Shown: positions 31,831-43,419 of the stretch, in pieces | How positions within the stretch are numbered: position 1 is the stretch's first letter | Layout: the number at the start of each line of letters is the position of its first letter | Source: Thalassia testudinum | Taxonomy: Eukaryota > Streptophyta > Magnoliopsida > Alismatales > Hydrocharitaceae | Length of the DNA stretch: 64,000 nucleotides | NCBI GenBank assembly: GCA_037157565.1 | Contig: JAZHRO010000003.1 | Coordinates: forward strand, 38,329,001 to 38,393,000 | Direction of reading: 5' to 3' | The notes under the pieces: generated by a model | Seen by the model: the letters and a program-made list of their open reading frames with translations, nothing else | Told to the model about the DNA's origin: nothing | The model's database searches: none | Position numbers and translations under genes: made by a program

Positions 31831-32760
31831 GATGCGGAATCAAAGAGGAGGGCGGAGGGAGACGACGTGTCTCCCTCGCCGAAGGACGCCGGAGATGGAG
31901 ACCCATACCGTCCGTGCGTTCGCACGGCCGGTATGGTGGGTTGCAGCGACCAGGGGGTGTTCCTGCGGCGGCTGACGACGCAGGGCACCCCCGGTTGACT
32001 TGCCAGACCGTCCCCCTTATCCTGCGCGGTGCCATGCTCCGCGCAAGGTCGCCGGAGCATGGTGCTGGTCAGGTTTTGGCAGGAGGGACCTGAATGCAAA
32101 GAACGAAGGAGAGTTTGGGGCAGAAATGTGAGGGTTCAAAAGTTGAGGGCCAAAGAGTAAATAAATGAGGACCAAAGTGTAAAGTTGGTCAAGAAGGTTT
32201 CCTCTTAGGCTCAAGTTTTTATACATGACTAATTGGGACCTAAGGATTATGATGGTGAATTTTATTTCCAGATTAAACCTTGTTTTACCGATCAATTTAT
32301 GCAAAAACCCAAATTAAGTTGTTAATTGGGCATGGTTCTCAATGTAGGTCAAAATGGGTTCCTAAGGCCAAATTGAAGGTTCTAAACCCTAGAGATTATT
32401 TTTCTATGAATTTTAAAGGATTTATTTGATTTTTTTATCTTCCTCGAACCTCGTGTTTTTAAGTGTGTTTGTTTTTAGGGTTATAGGATGTCATTTAATT
32501 CCTTGGAGTTGCTGTAGCCCTTATTGAATCATCTCATCCCACTTTTATTCTTACTAGGTTACTTTGAACTATGTTTGGACCCTGAGTTACCCTGTTATTA
32601 GATTGGATTGGTGAAATTGCATTTTTACCCCTTAGTTTCTGTTTTCTTTGCGAACTCAGAATCTCTCTGAGTTAAGCCTTTCCTTGAGTTATGTAGGAGC
32701 TTTTATCCTTTGTATTAGGTCAAAATGAGCTAGTTATGGCTCATGATGAGGTTCTCATCA

Positions 32761-32765
32761 AGAGC
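32761..32765. repeat. target-site duplication AGAGC, right of D
   Basis: Exact match to 22734-22738. Confidence 0.92.
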
Positions 32766-32833
32766 TGACTGGATTTTCACCACACTTAGGTGATGTTCTG
32801 TTTACTCTGCTCTTTTCTTGTCTTTATTTTTAC

Positions 32834-32866
32834 AATGAGGACATTGCAGCATTTAGGCGTGGGGGG
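32834..32866 (+). promoter_or_regulatory. conserved PPT-like box in 3'UTR (B)
   Basis: AATGAGGACATTGCA (32834-32848), then AGGCGTGGGGGG (32855-32866), about 1.3 kb before the true PPT. Confidence 0.6.
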
Positions 32867-33292
32867 TTGGATAATGAATTCTTGAAATCATTATGTTAAC
32901 TCCGTAGAATTTCTTTTACTTTCTAATAAAATTAAAAAAAAATAGAAAATTTGAAAAAGGATAAAAAAGAAATTAGGAAAAGAGAACTTAGGCATTTGGA
33001 AGTTATTAACTTTAGGAAATGATACGAGAGGACCTAAACACTTAGACTCTTCAGGTCTTCAGGCTTAATTAGCCCGGGTGTCCACTCGAATGTGGACTTA
33101 GTCTCGAGTCCTCACCAATTCAAATTCATTTTTAATTTGGCTAATAAATTGTGATGATAAGTATGAGACTTATCAACCCACCCTCTGATTTGGGGTGATT
33201 TTAAGGCTAAGCATCTACACACATTTTTCTTGCACTGACCCACTTTCTGGTGATTTTTACGGAAATTAGGTAGCTAATGGACTGACTTTGGT

Positions 33293-33595
33293 GGTATGGC
33301 TGGCAAGTTGTTGGTGGAACAGCTCATCGGTCGGTTCTCTAGAGCCCAGCCACAAGACCATTTTCGTTGCACTACCTTTAGGTAAATCCTAGATCAGGGA
33401 AGCCACCTACTTAAAAAGAAAAAGAAGACAAAAAAAGAAAAAGAGAAACACTCAAAAAGGAAATAAAAAAAAGAAAAAAGGAGAAAATAAAAAATAATAA
33501 AGCCACACTTCACTGCACGAGTATGGCTGGCAAGTGGTCATGGGTAACAGCCCATTGGTTGGTTGTCTAGAGACCAGCTCACAAGATATGCACAA
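33293..33595 (+). repeat. two copies of a block of about 70 bases in B 3'UTR
   Basis: The copies at about 33293-33360 and 33520-33595 share GTATGGCTGGCAAG, AACAGC(C/T)CAT, GGTTGTCTAGAG-like and CAGC-CACAAGA segments. C has the same pair on the other strand at about 35636-35700 and 35840-35905. It differs in sequence from the 35-bp unit of the A/D/F type. Confidence 0.62.
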
Positions 33596-34131
33596 TAATT
33601 CCCAAAACACGTAGGGAAGAATCGGGGAAGTAGAATAAACTAGGGTGATATACACTAGGTTCGCCCTTGTGTTGACCCCATAAATAAAAGAAGTAGGGAG
33701 AAAGCTATCGATCGAAAAGATAAATCATTAGGCAAGGTCACCTAGGGTCATAGGAACCTGAAGTCTACCTTAACGTCCGTTTTGTGAGTCTATCACTTTT
33801 TCACAAAGATGCTTAGTACTTAATGTCATTTTCGAGTCTTGGGCGTGTCGGGTAGTCGTAAAAAGTTATCCCGGAACTCTTAAACTCCAAAAGTACAAAA
33901 AAAATTAGAAAAGAAGAAAAATAATAAAAAAAAATGTATCTTCCCTTTCCAAATAAGGTGACATGGGCAGTCTACATTCTGGCAAGCACCGGGTATTATT
34001 GAGTTTTCGTAGTATAGGTCCTTAGTTGAAATTTTCTATTGTTAATAAACGACTTATGCTTAAGTGATCTAATCCTAATTCTGCTTCTATACATAGCATA
34101 TAGTTTAATTTTACTATAGACTAGCAAAAGA

Positions 34132-34145
34132 TAGGCATGGCGGTA
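34132..34145 (+). other. polypurine tract of element B
   Basis: TAGGCATGGCGGTA directly precedes the 3' LTR. A single C breaks the G run found in the other elements. Confidence 0.75.
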
Positions 34146-35627
34146 TGATGTAAACACATTTATTGAGGGTAAAATGCCTATTCATGCATGTTCCAAGGCT
34201 TAGATTTGCATTTCATGTTATAAATATTGCATAGCAAGCATCATTCCTCATTTAAAGTAGTTGTATATAATTTAGGAGACAAGGATAATTATTTTGGAGC
34301 CTCGGATTGACGATCCAACCGTACTGTTCTGATCAAGATGACGATCGGAGTCCAACGCCTCTAAAATCGCCTCAATCAAAATCCCGTAGCACCATATGCA
34401 GTCCGAGGAAGATCAACGGCCAAGGGACTAGGAGACAAAATTTAGAGCTTCAAATGACAAATTCGACGGCGCAGATGGATTCGGGTTGATGATCGCAGCC
34501 TAATGGAACAAAAATCGACTCAATCCGACCTCTATAGTAGCCCCTACAACAAGAAGATGCACGGCCCAGACTACACCACGTGGAGCAGCCAAGGCCGCCC
34601 AGCGCATGCACGCACCGCCGCACGCTTGCAGCAGGGCTGGTGCGCATGCGTGTGCGTAGGTGCACATGCACACAGCGCATTACAGTGCAATGCTGGCTAT
34701 TCATAAGCTGGACCTACAACGAAGCATGAGCTAGACTTACAGTGACGCATGAGTTGGACTTACAGCGACGCTTACAACTATCGCTAATTCTTTACGCACC
34801 AGCAAAGCCAACTTTGGGCATGAGCGGGCACGAGCTGCCTACAATGACGGTTCCAGCGACAGCTTGGATGTCACTAATGGTCCCATACCTATTTTTGCAT
34901 CTTCTCCTCCACTATAAAAGGACCTACACCCCCTCCCTTCCAAGCCATCTCTGTCTACTCTACTCCCACCTACTCCCAAGCTCTAGCAAGCCTACTAATG
35001 CTCCATTTGAGCTTATTCTCAAGATCCCAAGGTGCTTATTAGTGTAGCAAACCTCTACCCCACCAAATACTCCTCCAATTTCCCATCCCCCTTCATAGGT
35101 TGCCTTGGAGCCATCCTCCCACCTCCATTCCGATAGCAGATCATCTCCATCTTCTCACCTCCATTCTGGAGCCACGCTAAAGCTTTCCTCAACCTAACGT
35201 CCTCCTGTATCTCACCCTTGTTGTCCCGCTCCTCACCTCCTTCGTCCGAGCTTCTGCCAGGCGCCATCCTCTCGCCAAACAGCAGATTCGGGAGATTTCC
35301 TCTCACCCCCCTCTCTCTTTATGCTTTCATAGTTTATTGTAATTGACATTGGAAGTAATATATATCATATTTGTTCCACATCTCTATCTTGTGATACGCT
35401 TGCTTGTTTTCTTCTTACAAAAATACAAAAAAATAACAAAACCCTAAAATACCAAAATGAAATGAATCGAAGCGCAGTTTTCAACTAAAGTAAATGTCGC
35501 CTCCTTGTGTTCAACCTAGGACTCCCTTGGAGTTTCAATATAAATTTTATCCGATCGACATGTTTTGCAACTACGACGACGGGTTAGTTGTAACCCCGAT
35601 TTCTAACTTGCGAAACACGTGCAACCA
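34146..35627 (+). repeat. B 3' LTR (1482 bp)
   Basis: Partner of 16638-18086, starting TGATGTAAACAC, with a TATA box TATAAAAG at 34913-34920, and ending CACGTGCAACCA. Confidence 0.88.
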
Positions 35628-36467
35628 TGCAGTTTTGTGAGCTAGGCTCTAGATAACCAGCCAATGAGCTATTACCCATGGCAACTTTCCAACCATTCTT
35701 ATGCGGTGAAGTGTACGTTATTTTTCCATTTTTTTTCTCCTTTTTCTATTTTTCTAAATTTTTTAGTATCAATTTTTTCTTTTTCTAAGTAGTTGGCTTC
35801 CCTGATCTATGATTTGCCTAAAAGCAGTAGAATGAGTATGGTCATGTAGCTGTGCTCTAGACAATCGGCCAATGGGCTGTTACCCACGACAACTTGCCAG
35901 CCATACTACCCAAGAAAGTTCATTAGCTACTTAATTTCTGTAAAAACTGCCGAAAGGTGAGTTAATGCAAATAGTGTAGATTCTTAGACTTAAAGTTCCC
36001 TCAAATCAGTGTGTGGGGTGATAAGTCGTGTACTTATCACCACCATTTATTTATCAAATTAAAATAAAATTATCCTGGCGAGGACTTGAGACCAAGTCCA
36101 CATTTTAGTGCACACCTAGGTTGATTAAGCCTCAAGACTTGAAGAGTCTAAGCATACAGATCCTAAAGTATCATTTCCTAAAGTTCGCAACTCCTAATTC
36201 CTAAATTCCCTTCCCTTAATTCTAGTTTTTTCTTCTAACTAATAGGAGATTACTGTTATGGGCAGACAACATTATTAAATCACAAAGTATCCACCCACCC
36301 ATGACTAGCTAGTGCAATGTCCTCACTATAAAATAAAAGCATATAGGTGGGCAGAATAGGAAGAATATCACCTGAATTTCGTAAAACTCTGGTCAGCTCT
36401 AAATAGTCAATACATGTGCTGAGTTTAGTGCCTTCAGCTAGGCAATGTTCGGTCAATAGAGATTAGG
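35628..36467 (-). other. 3'UTR of element C, proximal part
   Basis: Reading on the minus strand from the pol stop, it carries the GAAGGCACTAAACTCAGC opening phrase, the PPT-like box (36291-36327), an inverted repeat around GATAAGTCGTGTACTTATC, and two repeat blocks. It breaks at B and resumes at 16632. The first five bases (TGCAG) are B's right target duplication. Confidence 0.73.
36291..36327 (-). promoter_or_regulatory. conserved PPT-like box in 3'UTR (C)
   Basis: Minus strand AGTGAGGACATTGCA is followed by TCATGGGTGGGTGG, a drifted version of the box in B. Confidence 0.5.
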
Positions 36468-37670
36468 GCAAGGTGAGAGCAACCTTATTCAAGACGGATT
36501 CAGGAAAAACATGGTCAACATAGGGTTTGAGACATTGCCCATTGACCTTGAATGAATTACCCATCTTTGGGTCAGATATTTCGATGATCTCGTTAGAAAA
36601 AATCCACTCAATAATGAATGGGTCATTCTACTTAGACCGATGCTTTCCAGGGAAGAGCTTAAGTCGAGAATCAAAAAGCTAGACCCTCTGGTTCAACTCA
36701 AAGCTCTTATGGAAAAGCATTTGGTCATGAAGAGCTTTGGTCCTTGCCTTATAAATTCTGACATTCTCGTAGGCATCATTTCTAAGCTCCTCCCACTCAG
36801 ATAGTTGGAGTTTCTTGGTCTTCCCCACTAACTCTTGATCAAGATTGCATTTCTTGATGGCCCAAAATGCCTGGTGTTCTAATTCTACGAGTAAGTGACA
36901 TGCCTTATGAAAACTAGATGGAACAGAGACATATCGATAGATGTTTTGTATGTCGTATGGTAAGCCCAAAGTGCATCATCCTGCTTTTGGGTCCGATCCT
37001 TCCTATCAGGCCTAACCATTTTCTATAGAATGTTCTTAATCTCCTGATTGGAGACCTCACCCTGTCCGTTCATCTGGGGGTGGTAGGGTGTGGAAATCCG
37101 ATGATTCACCTCTTATTTTGCTAGTAACTTCCTGAACTGGGCATGAGTAAAATGCGTGCCACCATCACTGATAATGGTCTGAGGAATCCCGAACTTACTT
37201 AAGATATTTTTCTTCGCAAAATCGATTACCACACTGTGGTCATTGGTCCGAATGGGAATTGCCTTAATCCACTTGGACATGTAATCCACATCAACTAGAA
37301 TATACTAGTGTCCAAATGAAGGAGGAAAGGGTCCCATGAAATCGATGCCTCAAACGTTGAATGTTTTGATGGGAAGTATCCAGTTTAGGGGCATCATGTC
37401 TCTCTTGGCCATGTTCCTTAATGTCTGGCATTGGGCACACGACCATGAGAATTCTTGAGAATCCTTAAATATCGACGACCAATAGAATCTGGATTGTAGA
37501 ATTTTTGCCGCCATCTTCTTCCCTGAGAAGTGTCCACCGCAGGCAGATGCATGGTAGAACTCAAGTATACCATGGAACTCATTTTCTGAGATGCATCGAT
37601 GAATAATCTTGTCAGCGCTGATGCAGTACAACTTAGGATCATCCCAAAAATAATATTTGCCTTCAGACAT
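36468..37670 (-). pseudogene. pol: integrase of element C, broken
   Basis: The zinc-binding region is in 37350-37670 (HASACGGHFSGKK, CAQCQ). The catalytic core follows in broken frames with TIISDGGTHF and NGQGEVSN-like remains around 37080-37200. The C-terminal part is in 36679-36969 and on to about 36468, with FKVNGQCLKPY near 36530. It is more divergent from E than A is, so C belongs to a separate family. Stops are frequent. Confidence 0.8.
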
Positions 37671-38590
37671 AAGTCTATCCCATTGTTGTTTGGTCCAATC
37701 CTAGAGGATTTTACCATCAACAAAATAATTAACGATATCCGCAAACTTGGGGGTTCGGATACCTGATACTGTAAGAATAGTCTCATCCAAAAAGGTGTTT
37801 GAGATAGGGATATCTGGATGTGGAGAATCAATTAAGATTCTCGAAAAGTGATCCCCCACTACATTTTATTCCCTAAGTTATCTTTGATTTCAAGATCAAA
37901 TTGTTGAAGTAAATGATCCAGCGAATATGCTAGGGCTTGGCATCCTTTTTGGCAAAGAAATGTTTCAAGGCTGAGTGGTCGATGTAGTTGATAACACTAG
38001 AACCTAAAAGATAAGCCCTAAATTTTTCCAAAGTAAAGACTGCAGTTAGCAACCCTTTTTCAATAATAGTGTAGTTCCTCTGGGCCTCGTCCAGAGTTTT
38101 GCTAGCGTAATAGATAATAGAAGGCTTCTTATCTATTTTCTGACCTAGGACAGCCCCGACTGCATAACCAGATGCGTCAGGCATAATCTCAAATGGGGTT
38201 GTCCAGACTGGTGGTTGCAACACCGGGTGTAGGTGACTGTCGTCTTCAATAAATCAAATGCCTTGTGGCACAATTCATCAAACTCGAATATCGTATCTTT
38301 GGCCAGAAGGTAACTCAAGGGTTGTGCTACCTTCGAGAAGTCCTTGATCAATCTTCAACAAAAACCCACATGACCCAGGAATGATCAGATTTGTTTCACA
38401 GATGTGGGTAGAGGAAATTTAAAGATGGCATCCACCTTAGCCTTATCAACCTTAATTCTCCATTTAGAGACCACATGACCCGATATAATGACTTCAAAAG
38501 TCATAAATTGGCTCTTTTCCTAGCTAAGGAGCAGTCGTGTCTTGATGATTACAGTAAGATGGCTCGATCCCCCTAAGGTCTTGGATGATT
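37671..38590 (-). pseudogene. pol: RNase H and RT remnant of element C, RT palm deleted
   Basis: Piece 37930-38223 is RNase H ([35 protein letters not shown]); the Asp residues are present but the usual KELL is KGLL. Piece 38145-38351 and upstream codons are the RT thumb and connection. Near 38545-38552 the sequence jumps from the pre-RT linker (KEAIG...) straight to a segment equivalent to [10 protein letters not shown] in E. About 500 bp with the fingers, palm and FMDD active site is gone. C cannot encode a working RT. Confidence 0.8.
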
Positions 38591-38781
38591 CAACCAATTG
38601 CCTCTTTATTCTTCTTAAGGACCTTAATCAATCTCAATTCTTCCTCCATAGTCAAATCAGCACTGATAATCACAGGGAGCGTATTCTTAGGTACTAAGAA
38701 CTCGTATTTTAAATTCTCAAGAAATGGTTTCAATTCTAACTGAGGTGGGTTCAGCATAGAAGGAAAGGAGGATTGTTTGAA
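38591..38781 (-). pseudogene. pol: protease/RT linker of element C, 3' of the C2 insertion
   Basis: It encodes NPPQLELKPFLENLKYEFL and [15 protein letters not shown], matching [15 protein letters not shown] and [11 protein letters not shown] in E (60680-60770). It continues the frame that stops at 40694 on the other side of C2. Confidence 0.75.
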
Positions 38782-40693
38782 TGGATGACATACACAAACG
38801 GGTGTTGAGTTTGGAAAACTCATCATTGTAGTGCAATTTGCGAGAAAAATCGTCAACAGATAAATTTAACTGAAACAAGAAAAGAATTCTGGGTCCAACA
38901 TAAGGAGGCAGACGTTTGATTAAAAACCACATATGTTTAATTGTCATGAAGCAGATTAGCTAGTCAAATTGAATCTAAACTAGCTATCTACTTAAAGAAT
39001 ATATAATAGAAGAACGAAAGAGAATATTACAAATAGAGGGAAAATAGAGATAGAATAAACATGGATTTCATTACCACAAGTTGATGTTCATTACAATTAC
39101 AACTGCTGACTACACTATAAAGCAAGAAATCTACACTAGAAAGCAGTAAAAGAGAAGGTAGAGAGAAGTTATCCTCCTCGACGGCTGCTTAGAGGACAAG
39201 CCACAACGACGGAGCGCCCAGATGAAGGTGGTGAGATACGGGATGAAGGAGAACGATGAAGGATGATAGAGAATGGGGTAGGACAATGTCGTAGCAGGAT
39301 CTGCTTCCTGAATGGTGGTGAGAGGACCACCGTAGAACGCTCCACGAAGGGGATGAGAAGATGGAAAATTTATAATTTCAACTCTAATGGAGCATCCTGG
39401 GTTTGGGACATGCTCTTAGAGCTTTGGAGGGGGTGAGAGAAGAGAGGAAGGGATGAAGAAAGTGTCAGGGTCATAGGGCCTTTTAAAGGTGAAGATCTCA
39501 AGGGCAATTAGGTCTTTTATCATCAAAACATTAATGTCAAGGTCTTTAGTGAAAGATTTATCCGTCAGTAAATGCCTGAGCGTGGGCGACGTGCAAGCAC
39601 GCCCGCCGTCTCCTCTCTTGTGTGCCTAAAGTACATGCACGTACAAGGGATATCAGTCATCCGATCACGAGATCGGACGGCTTAAATGCACTGCACCCAA
39701 TCTCCTTCTACGCCTGTTTAGAGGCGACACAGCCTCCTTCATCGCCATTGGATCGAAGATCAGCAGCTCAGGATGCACGCTCGCTCATCTTCACAAAAGC
39801 GCATCTAATGGTGCATTCACACTCCTCGCATCTAGGTGGACCATGTGTCACCATCACTATTGCTCGATCTCCATCCAACAGCTTAATTGAGCTGGATCCA
39901 TGTGTCTGCTTGATTTGAAGCGAAGCACGGATCGAACTTGAGCCTTTCGCTTGAGAAGAGGAGCTCGCCCGCTGCACTACAATTCCACTTGAGGTGAGAT
40001 TTTGATTTAACGTTCATGCATCCTCGGCTATTGGATCAGGATCCAACAACCGAGATCTCACCTAGCCCGTGCCTTCAAATGACGAGAGCACCGGAGGAGA
40101 GAGAGTGGGCGACGTGGCTCATTTTTGGCTATTGGATAAAGATCCAACAACCCAGATCTAATGGGTACAAAAGTAGAGAGAGAGCAGCAGTTGACTTTGG
40201 CCGATTTGGGTGGCTGAGATGGAACCGTGTGGCACCATCTTAGTCATCCATCTTCTGTGACTTGTAGAAGGTGTCACAGATGTCGGATTGGATCGATTTT
40301 TGTGCTGTTGGGCTACGATGATCTATTGGAACCCATCGGTGTAGTCAGATTTGTCATCTGAAATGTAGATTTACACCATCTTGGCCCCTTGACCTTTGAT
40401 CTTTCTTAGACTACATCTGATGTTACGGAAGTCTGATTGGGGCGATCTTGGAGTCGTTGAACTCCAATCGTCACCCTGATCAAATCCGTATGGTTGGATC
40501 TTCAATCTGAGGCCCTGATTAAATATCACCCTATTACCTAACCACAAAAAGAGAAAATTAACCTGAACTTTATACAATCTAACCTAAATGTAAGATGATG
40601 CATGTTATGCAATATTTACAATGTATGATGCAACTCTATGCCTAATAACACACATAAATAGATAGTTTATGTGACATAAATGTGTTTACATCA
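38782..40693 (-). mobile_element. C2: solo LTR of the B/C family inside C
   Basis: On the minus strand it starts TGATGTAAACACATTTATG (40693), like B's LTR, and runs about 1.9 kb, with a TATA-like TTTAAAAGG (39479-39487) and a U5 resembling those of B and C. It splits the coding linker of C, with no internal region or second LTR. The low end (38782, TGGATGAC) is inferred from length and is uncertain; I could not find a clear target duplication. Confidence 0.68.
40023..40054 (-). other. U3 hairpin in C2
   Basis: The stem is CTCGG plus TTGGATC against GATCCAA plus CCGAG, with internal loops CTA/CAA and a two-base AG tip. A second copy of the inner hairpin (TTGGAT, AAAG, ATCCAA) lies at 40132-40147 with TGG/CCA outer pairs. 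Confidence 0.6.
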
Positions 40694-41430
40694 AAGATGC
40701 TGATGAAGATTCATCAGGACGATCCAATGGAAGAGGTTGGGAGTGAATAAAATCAACAGCCTCTTCAGGGTGTGACGAGTTTGCCATGGAGGGTTGTGGG
40801 TTAGGTTTGCTAGTGCTGGTAGAGTCCTTAAGTACATTGATCGACATACATGTATCAACAATGAAATCATGATCCTCGAGCTCCTCAATAGATCCACAAT
40901 CCTCAAATCTTTTTATCGCCTTGAAAATATCAAGTGTCAATTTCCTATCTCCAAAGGCGATCTCCATACTACCGCTCTCACAATTGATGTTGGCCTTGGC
41001 GGTAGTTAGGAACTAGCACCATAGAAAGATGGGTGTGTTCCTCAAATCTCTTGGTACATCCATGTCAAGGACTAGGAAATCTGCAGGGTAATAGAAGTCC
41101 CTGACCTTGACAATAATATCCTCAATAATGCCTTTTAGTGTGGTGACCGAACAGTTTACTAATAGTAGAGTTACTGAGGTTCGCTTGAGTTTAGCTAACT
41201 CAAACCTTTCGTAAAGAGAGGTTGGAATTAGGTTGATGGATGCACCTAGATCCAATAGTGCCCAATCAAAAGTGTAATCCCCAGTGACACATGAAATCAA
41301 GGGGGCACCTGGATCTTTCTTCTTCTGAGGAAGGTGATGCAGGATAACAGAACTCGCCTGCCCAGAGAGAATCACCTTCCTTAGGATGGGTTCTTTTGGC
41401 ATACCCTTTTGGATACATAGATCTTTCATG
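40694..41430 (-). pseudogene. pol: aspartic protease of element C, broken
   Basis: Piece 41013-41429 contains the catalytic DLGAS (LLDLGASINLIPTSLYERF), the flap-side segment and FLVLDMD, then ends at a stop in the region of the LGRPFL motif. Piece 40686-40967 continues with MEIAFGDRKLTLDIFKAIK and an acidic tail, ending where C2 entered. It matches PR in E at 60000-60470. Confidence 0.8.
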
Positions 41431-43419
41431 AATTTAGCATAAGCCGGATGTGCTTAATAGCATCGAGGAGTGGGATATTGATCTCTACACTCTTGAATAA
41501 ATTCAGGAGCTCCTCATTGCTATCATGGGTTTTCTTCTTCCTGGTTTTCATTAAGGCCTCAAGGAAAGGGATGTGGCTCGTGTCCTCAATTTTAGGTCCC
41601 TGGGCCTTGTTTTCTTCTTCGACCTCCTCCTTTTCTTCCTTAAGCTCCTTAGGGCTTTGGTTGCTAGAAGGTAGTTCGAGGTCCTAGGTTTGTTTCCCAC
41701 CCCTCAAGGTGACAGAGTTTGTAGATGCATACGGGTTCAAGTCTTGGGGAGGGTTAGGAAAGATAGGATGGGATTGGTTAACTAGATAACTAGGGTTAGA
41801 AGGTGAAGAAGAAGAACCCTGCTCAACCACTTCAGCATGTGCGTGTGGGTCCCTCTGATTCCCGTACCCTTGGGCTCTATTGCCCTAATTTTGTACATTG
41901 TGAGGGTTGGGTATGAGTTGGGATTTTAGAGATCTAGGCTGTCGAGTGTTAGCAATAAGGTTGAATTGGAAGTTATCGAATGATGTCTTCATTTTCTACA
42001 TAAGCTGGAGCATGGATCCTTGCATTTCTACCATCTACCAGTTTAAATCAGCCTGCCTTGTGGATTGTTAGGCATTCTAAGATGGCTGAGTAATTGGTCT
42101 CAATGGCAACTGGGTGTATACTTGACCCTAACCCGTAGGTCTTTGAGGTGCATAGTTGCTGGGTCATGTTTATGTCTGTTGCCTCTGATTTTTCAAGGAG
42201 AAGTTAGGGTGGTTCTTCCAACCCAGGTTATAAGTGTTGGAATATGGGTTGGGCCTAGCATTCTCCTATATCGCATATGCATCCTCATTGAGCGAGGATG
42301 GAGAGAAGGAAGGATCAGAAAAATTGGGATCAAAGGCCCTACTTTGGAACCTATAAGGTTTTGAGAAATTCTGGGTCATAAGTTGATCTGACTCTAGTTG
42401 GTTCACGAACTCCTACCCCATGGAAGCTCCTGAGGGATGGAAATCCAAATTTTGTGATTGAGTAGGTGAAGAAGTGTTTCCTGAGTTTCTAGCCATCCAC
42501 TCTTCCATCCTTTTTGCAACCTGCAGGTCCACCTTATCCAATTTGTTGCAAATCAATTCCATTTTAAATGAATAAGAGTTCTGAATATCATTAGCATTTG
42601 ACCTAGGTTGTTGGGACCGGTTGAAAGTATCCATGGAGCCATGATTTATTGAATTCTTGCTCATTTCCTCAAACAGGTCAAATGCGCTATCTGCATCCCT
42701 GTTGAGGAAATTACCTCAGCAGGAGGCATCCACATGATTATGGAGTTGTTCAACCAACCTGGGATAAAATATTTGCACGAGTTGCCATTTCGGCCCCTTG
42801 TGGTGTGGACACTTCCTCAAAAGATTCTAGAATCACTCCCAGGCACCATGAAATGGCATCGTAAAGCACTAGTCCATCCAATTGGGAAGAATTTCTTCAG
42901 GAGTGTCGACTTAAGAGTAGCCCATGTTTTTATTGGCCTTCTAATGGTTCGGTACCAATGTGCGGCCTTATCCCTGAGAGAATGGGGGAAAAGCCTCGTG
43001 ATCATTTTTTGTTCTTTCACATTCCTAGCTTTGGTGGTCTGATCCAGAGTGGTCAGATCCACCAAGTGCTGGAATGGGTCTTCTGAGCTAAGCCCATGGA
43101 AATGTTTAATCAAACTTAACACTTGGGGCTTGATTTCTATGTCTCTGGAGGGAATCATGACACCAAGACACTCCCTATAAATTGAAGGATCATAAAAATC
43201 CTTCAAGGGCTAAGCGCCTTGACAATTCATTCATTGGAACCATTGCTGCATCTACTGTAGCTCTTCTAACTACCTTTGAATCAGCTCCTACTAGTTCAGT
43301 GGTGGGGGAGGTGGTTGTTGATCAGCCATGGGATTTGCTTCACTATAACTCAACCTCCACCTCCAAGAATACTCTACAGGTCCTTCCAATCATGGGTTCA
43401 ATGACCTCCTTCCAAGCAT
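41431..43419 (-). pseudogene. gag: gag of element C, broken
   Basis: It begins at ATG 43419 (MLGRRSL, then a stop three codons on) with a second ATG at 43329 (MADQQPPPPPLN). Both are placed as in E, 30 codons apart. The Retrotrans_gag core lies in 42817-43206 (FHGLSSEDPFQHLVDL, RLFPHSLRDKAAHWYRTI, LKKFFPIGWTSALR). The C-terminal part (41690-42664) is Asn/Gln/Ser-rich. I could not find a zinc knuckle. It has many stops. Confidence 0.78.

Larger units (their letters stand above)
22739..32760 (-). mobile_element. element D: non-autonomous LTR element of the F family
   Basis: This is a complete 10.0-kb insertion on the minus strand inside B's 3'UTR, bounded by AGAGC on both sides. Both LTRs are long (2733 and 2757 bp) and look nearly identical by eye. 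A perfect PBS and PPT are present. The 4.5-kb interior has no gag, PR, RT or integrase, only a long acidic frame (27013-28885) and untranslated regions. LTRs and 3'UTR match element F, whose pol is seen at base 1. It is a large retrotransposon derivative that would need proteins from an F-type element. Confidence 0.9.
30004..32760 (-). repeat. D 5' LTR (2757 bp)
   Basis: This is the partner of 22739-25471, from TGATGAGAACC (32760) to TTTCGCCA (30004). Differences are few and mostly transitions, apart from the extra block of about 28 bases near 31243. The transcribed part contains GC-rich frames on both strands that are not credible genes. Confidence 0.92.
32766..34131 (+). other. 3' untranslated region of element B, main part
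   Basis: It matches C's 3'UTR (35633-36467 joined to 16081-16632, opposite strand) along its length. It contains the PPT-like box, a GATAAGTATGAGACTTATC inverted repeat at about 33153-33171, and two copies of a block of about 70 bases. No ORF is supported; A-rich runs occur at 33420-33500 and 33890-33930. Confidence 0.72.
16638..35627 (+). mobile_element. element B: non-autonomous partner of C, carrying K and D
   Basis: This is a complete plus-strand LTR element of 19.0 kb. It falls to roughly 7.6 kb once D (10.0 kb) and the Copia solo LTR K (1.3 kb) are taken out. LTRs, leader and 3'UTR match element C, but no gag, protease, RT or integrase is present. An acidic frame of unknown function (20985-22648) takes their place. 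It lies within C's 3'UTR. The flanking five bases are TGGAT (16633-16637) and TGCAG (35628-35632), three of five identical, as expected of an aged duplication. Confidence 0.82.
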
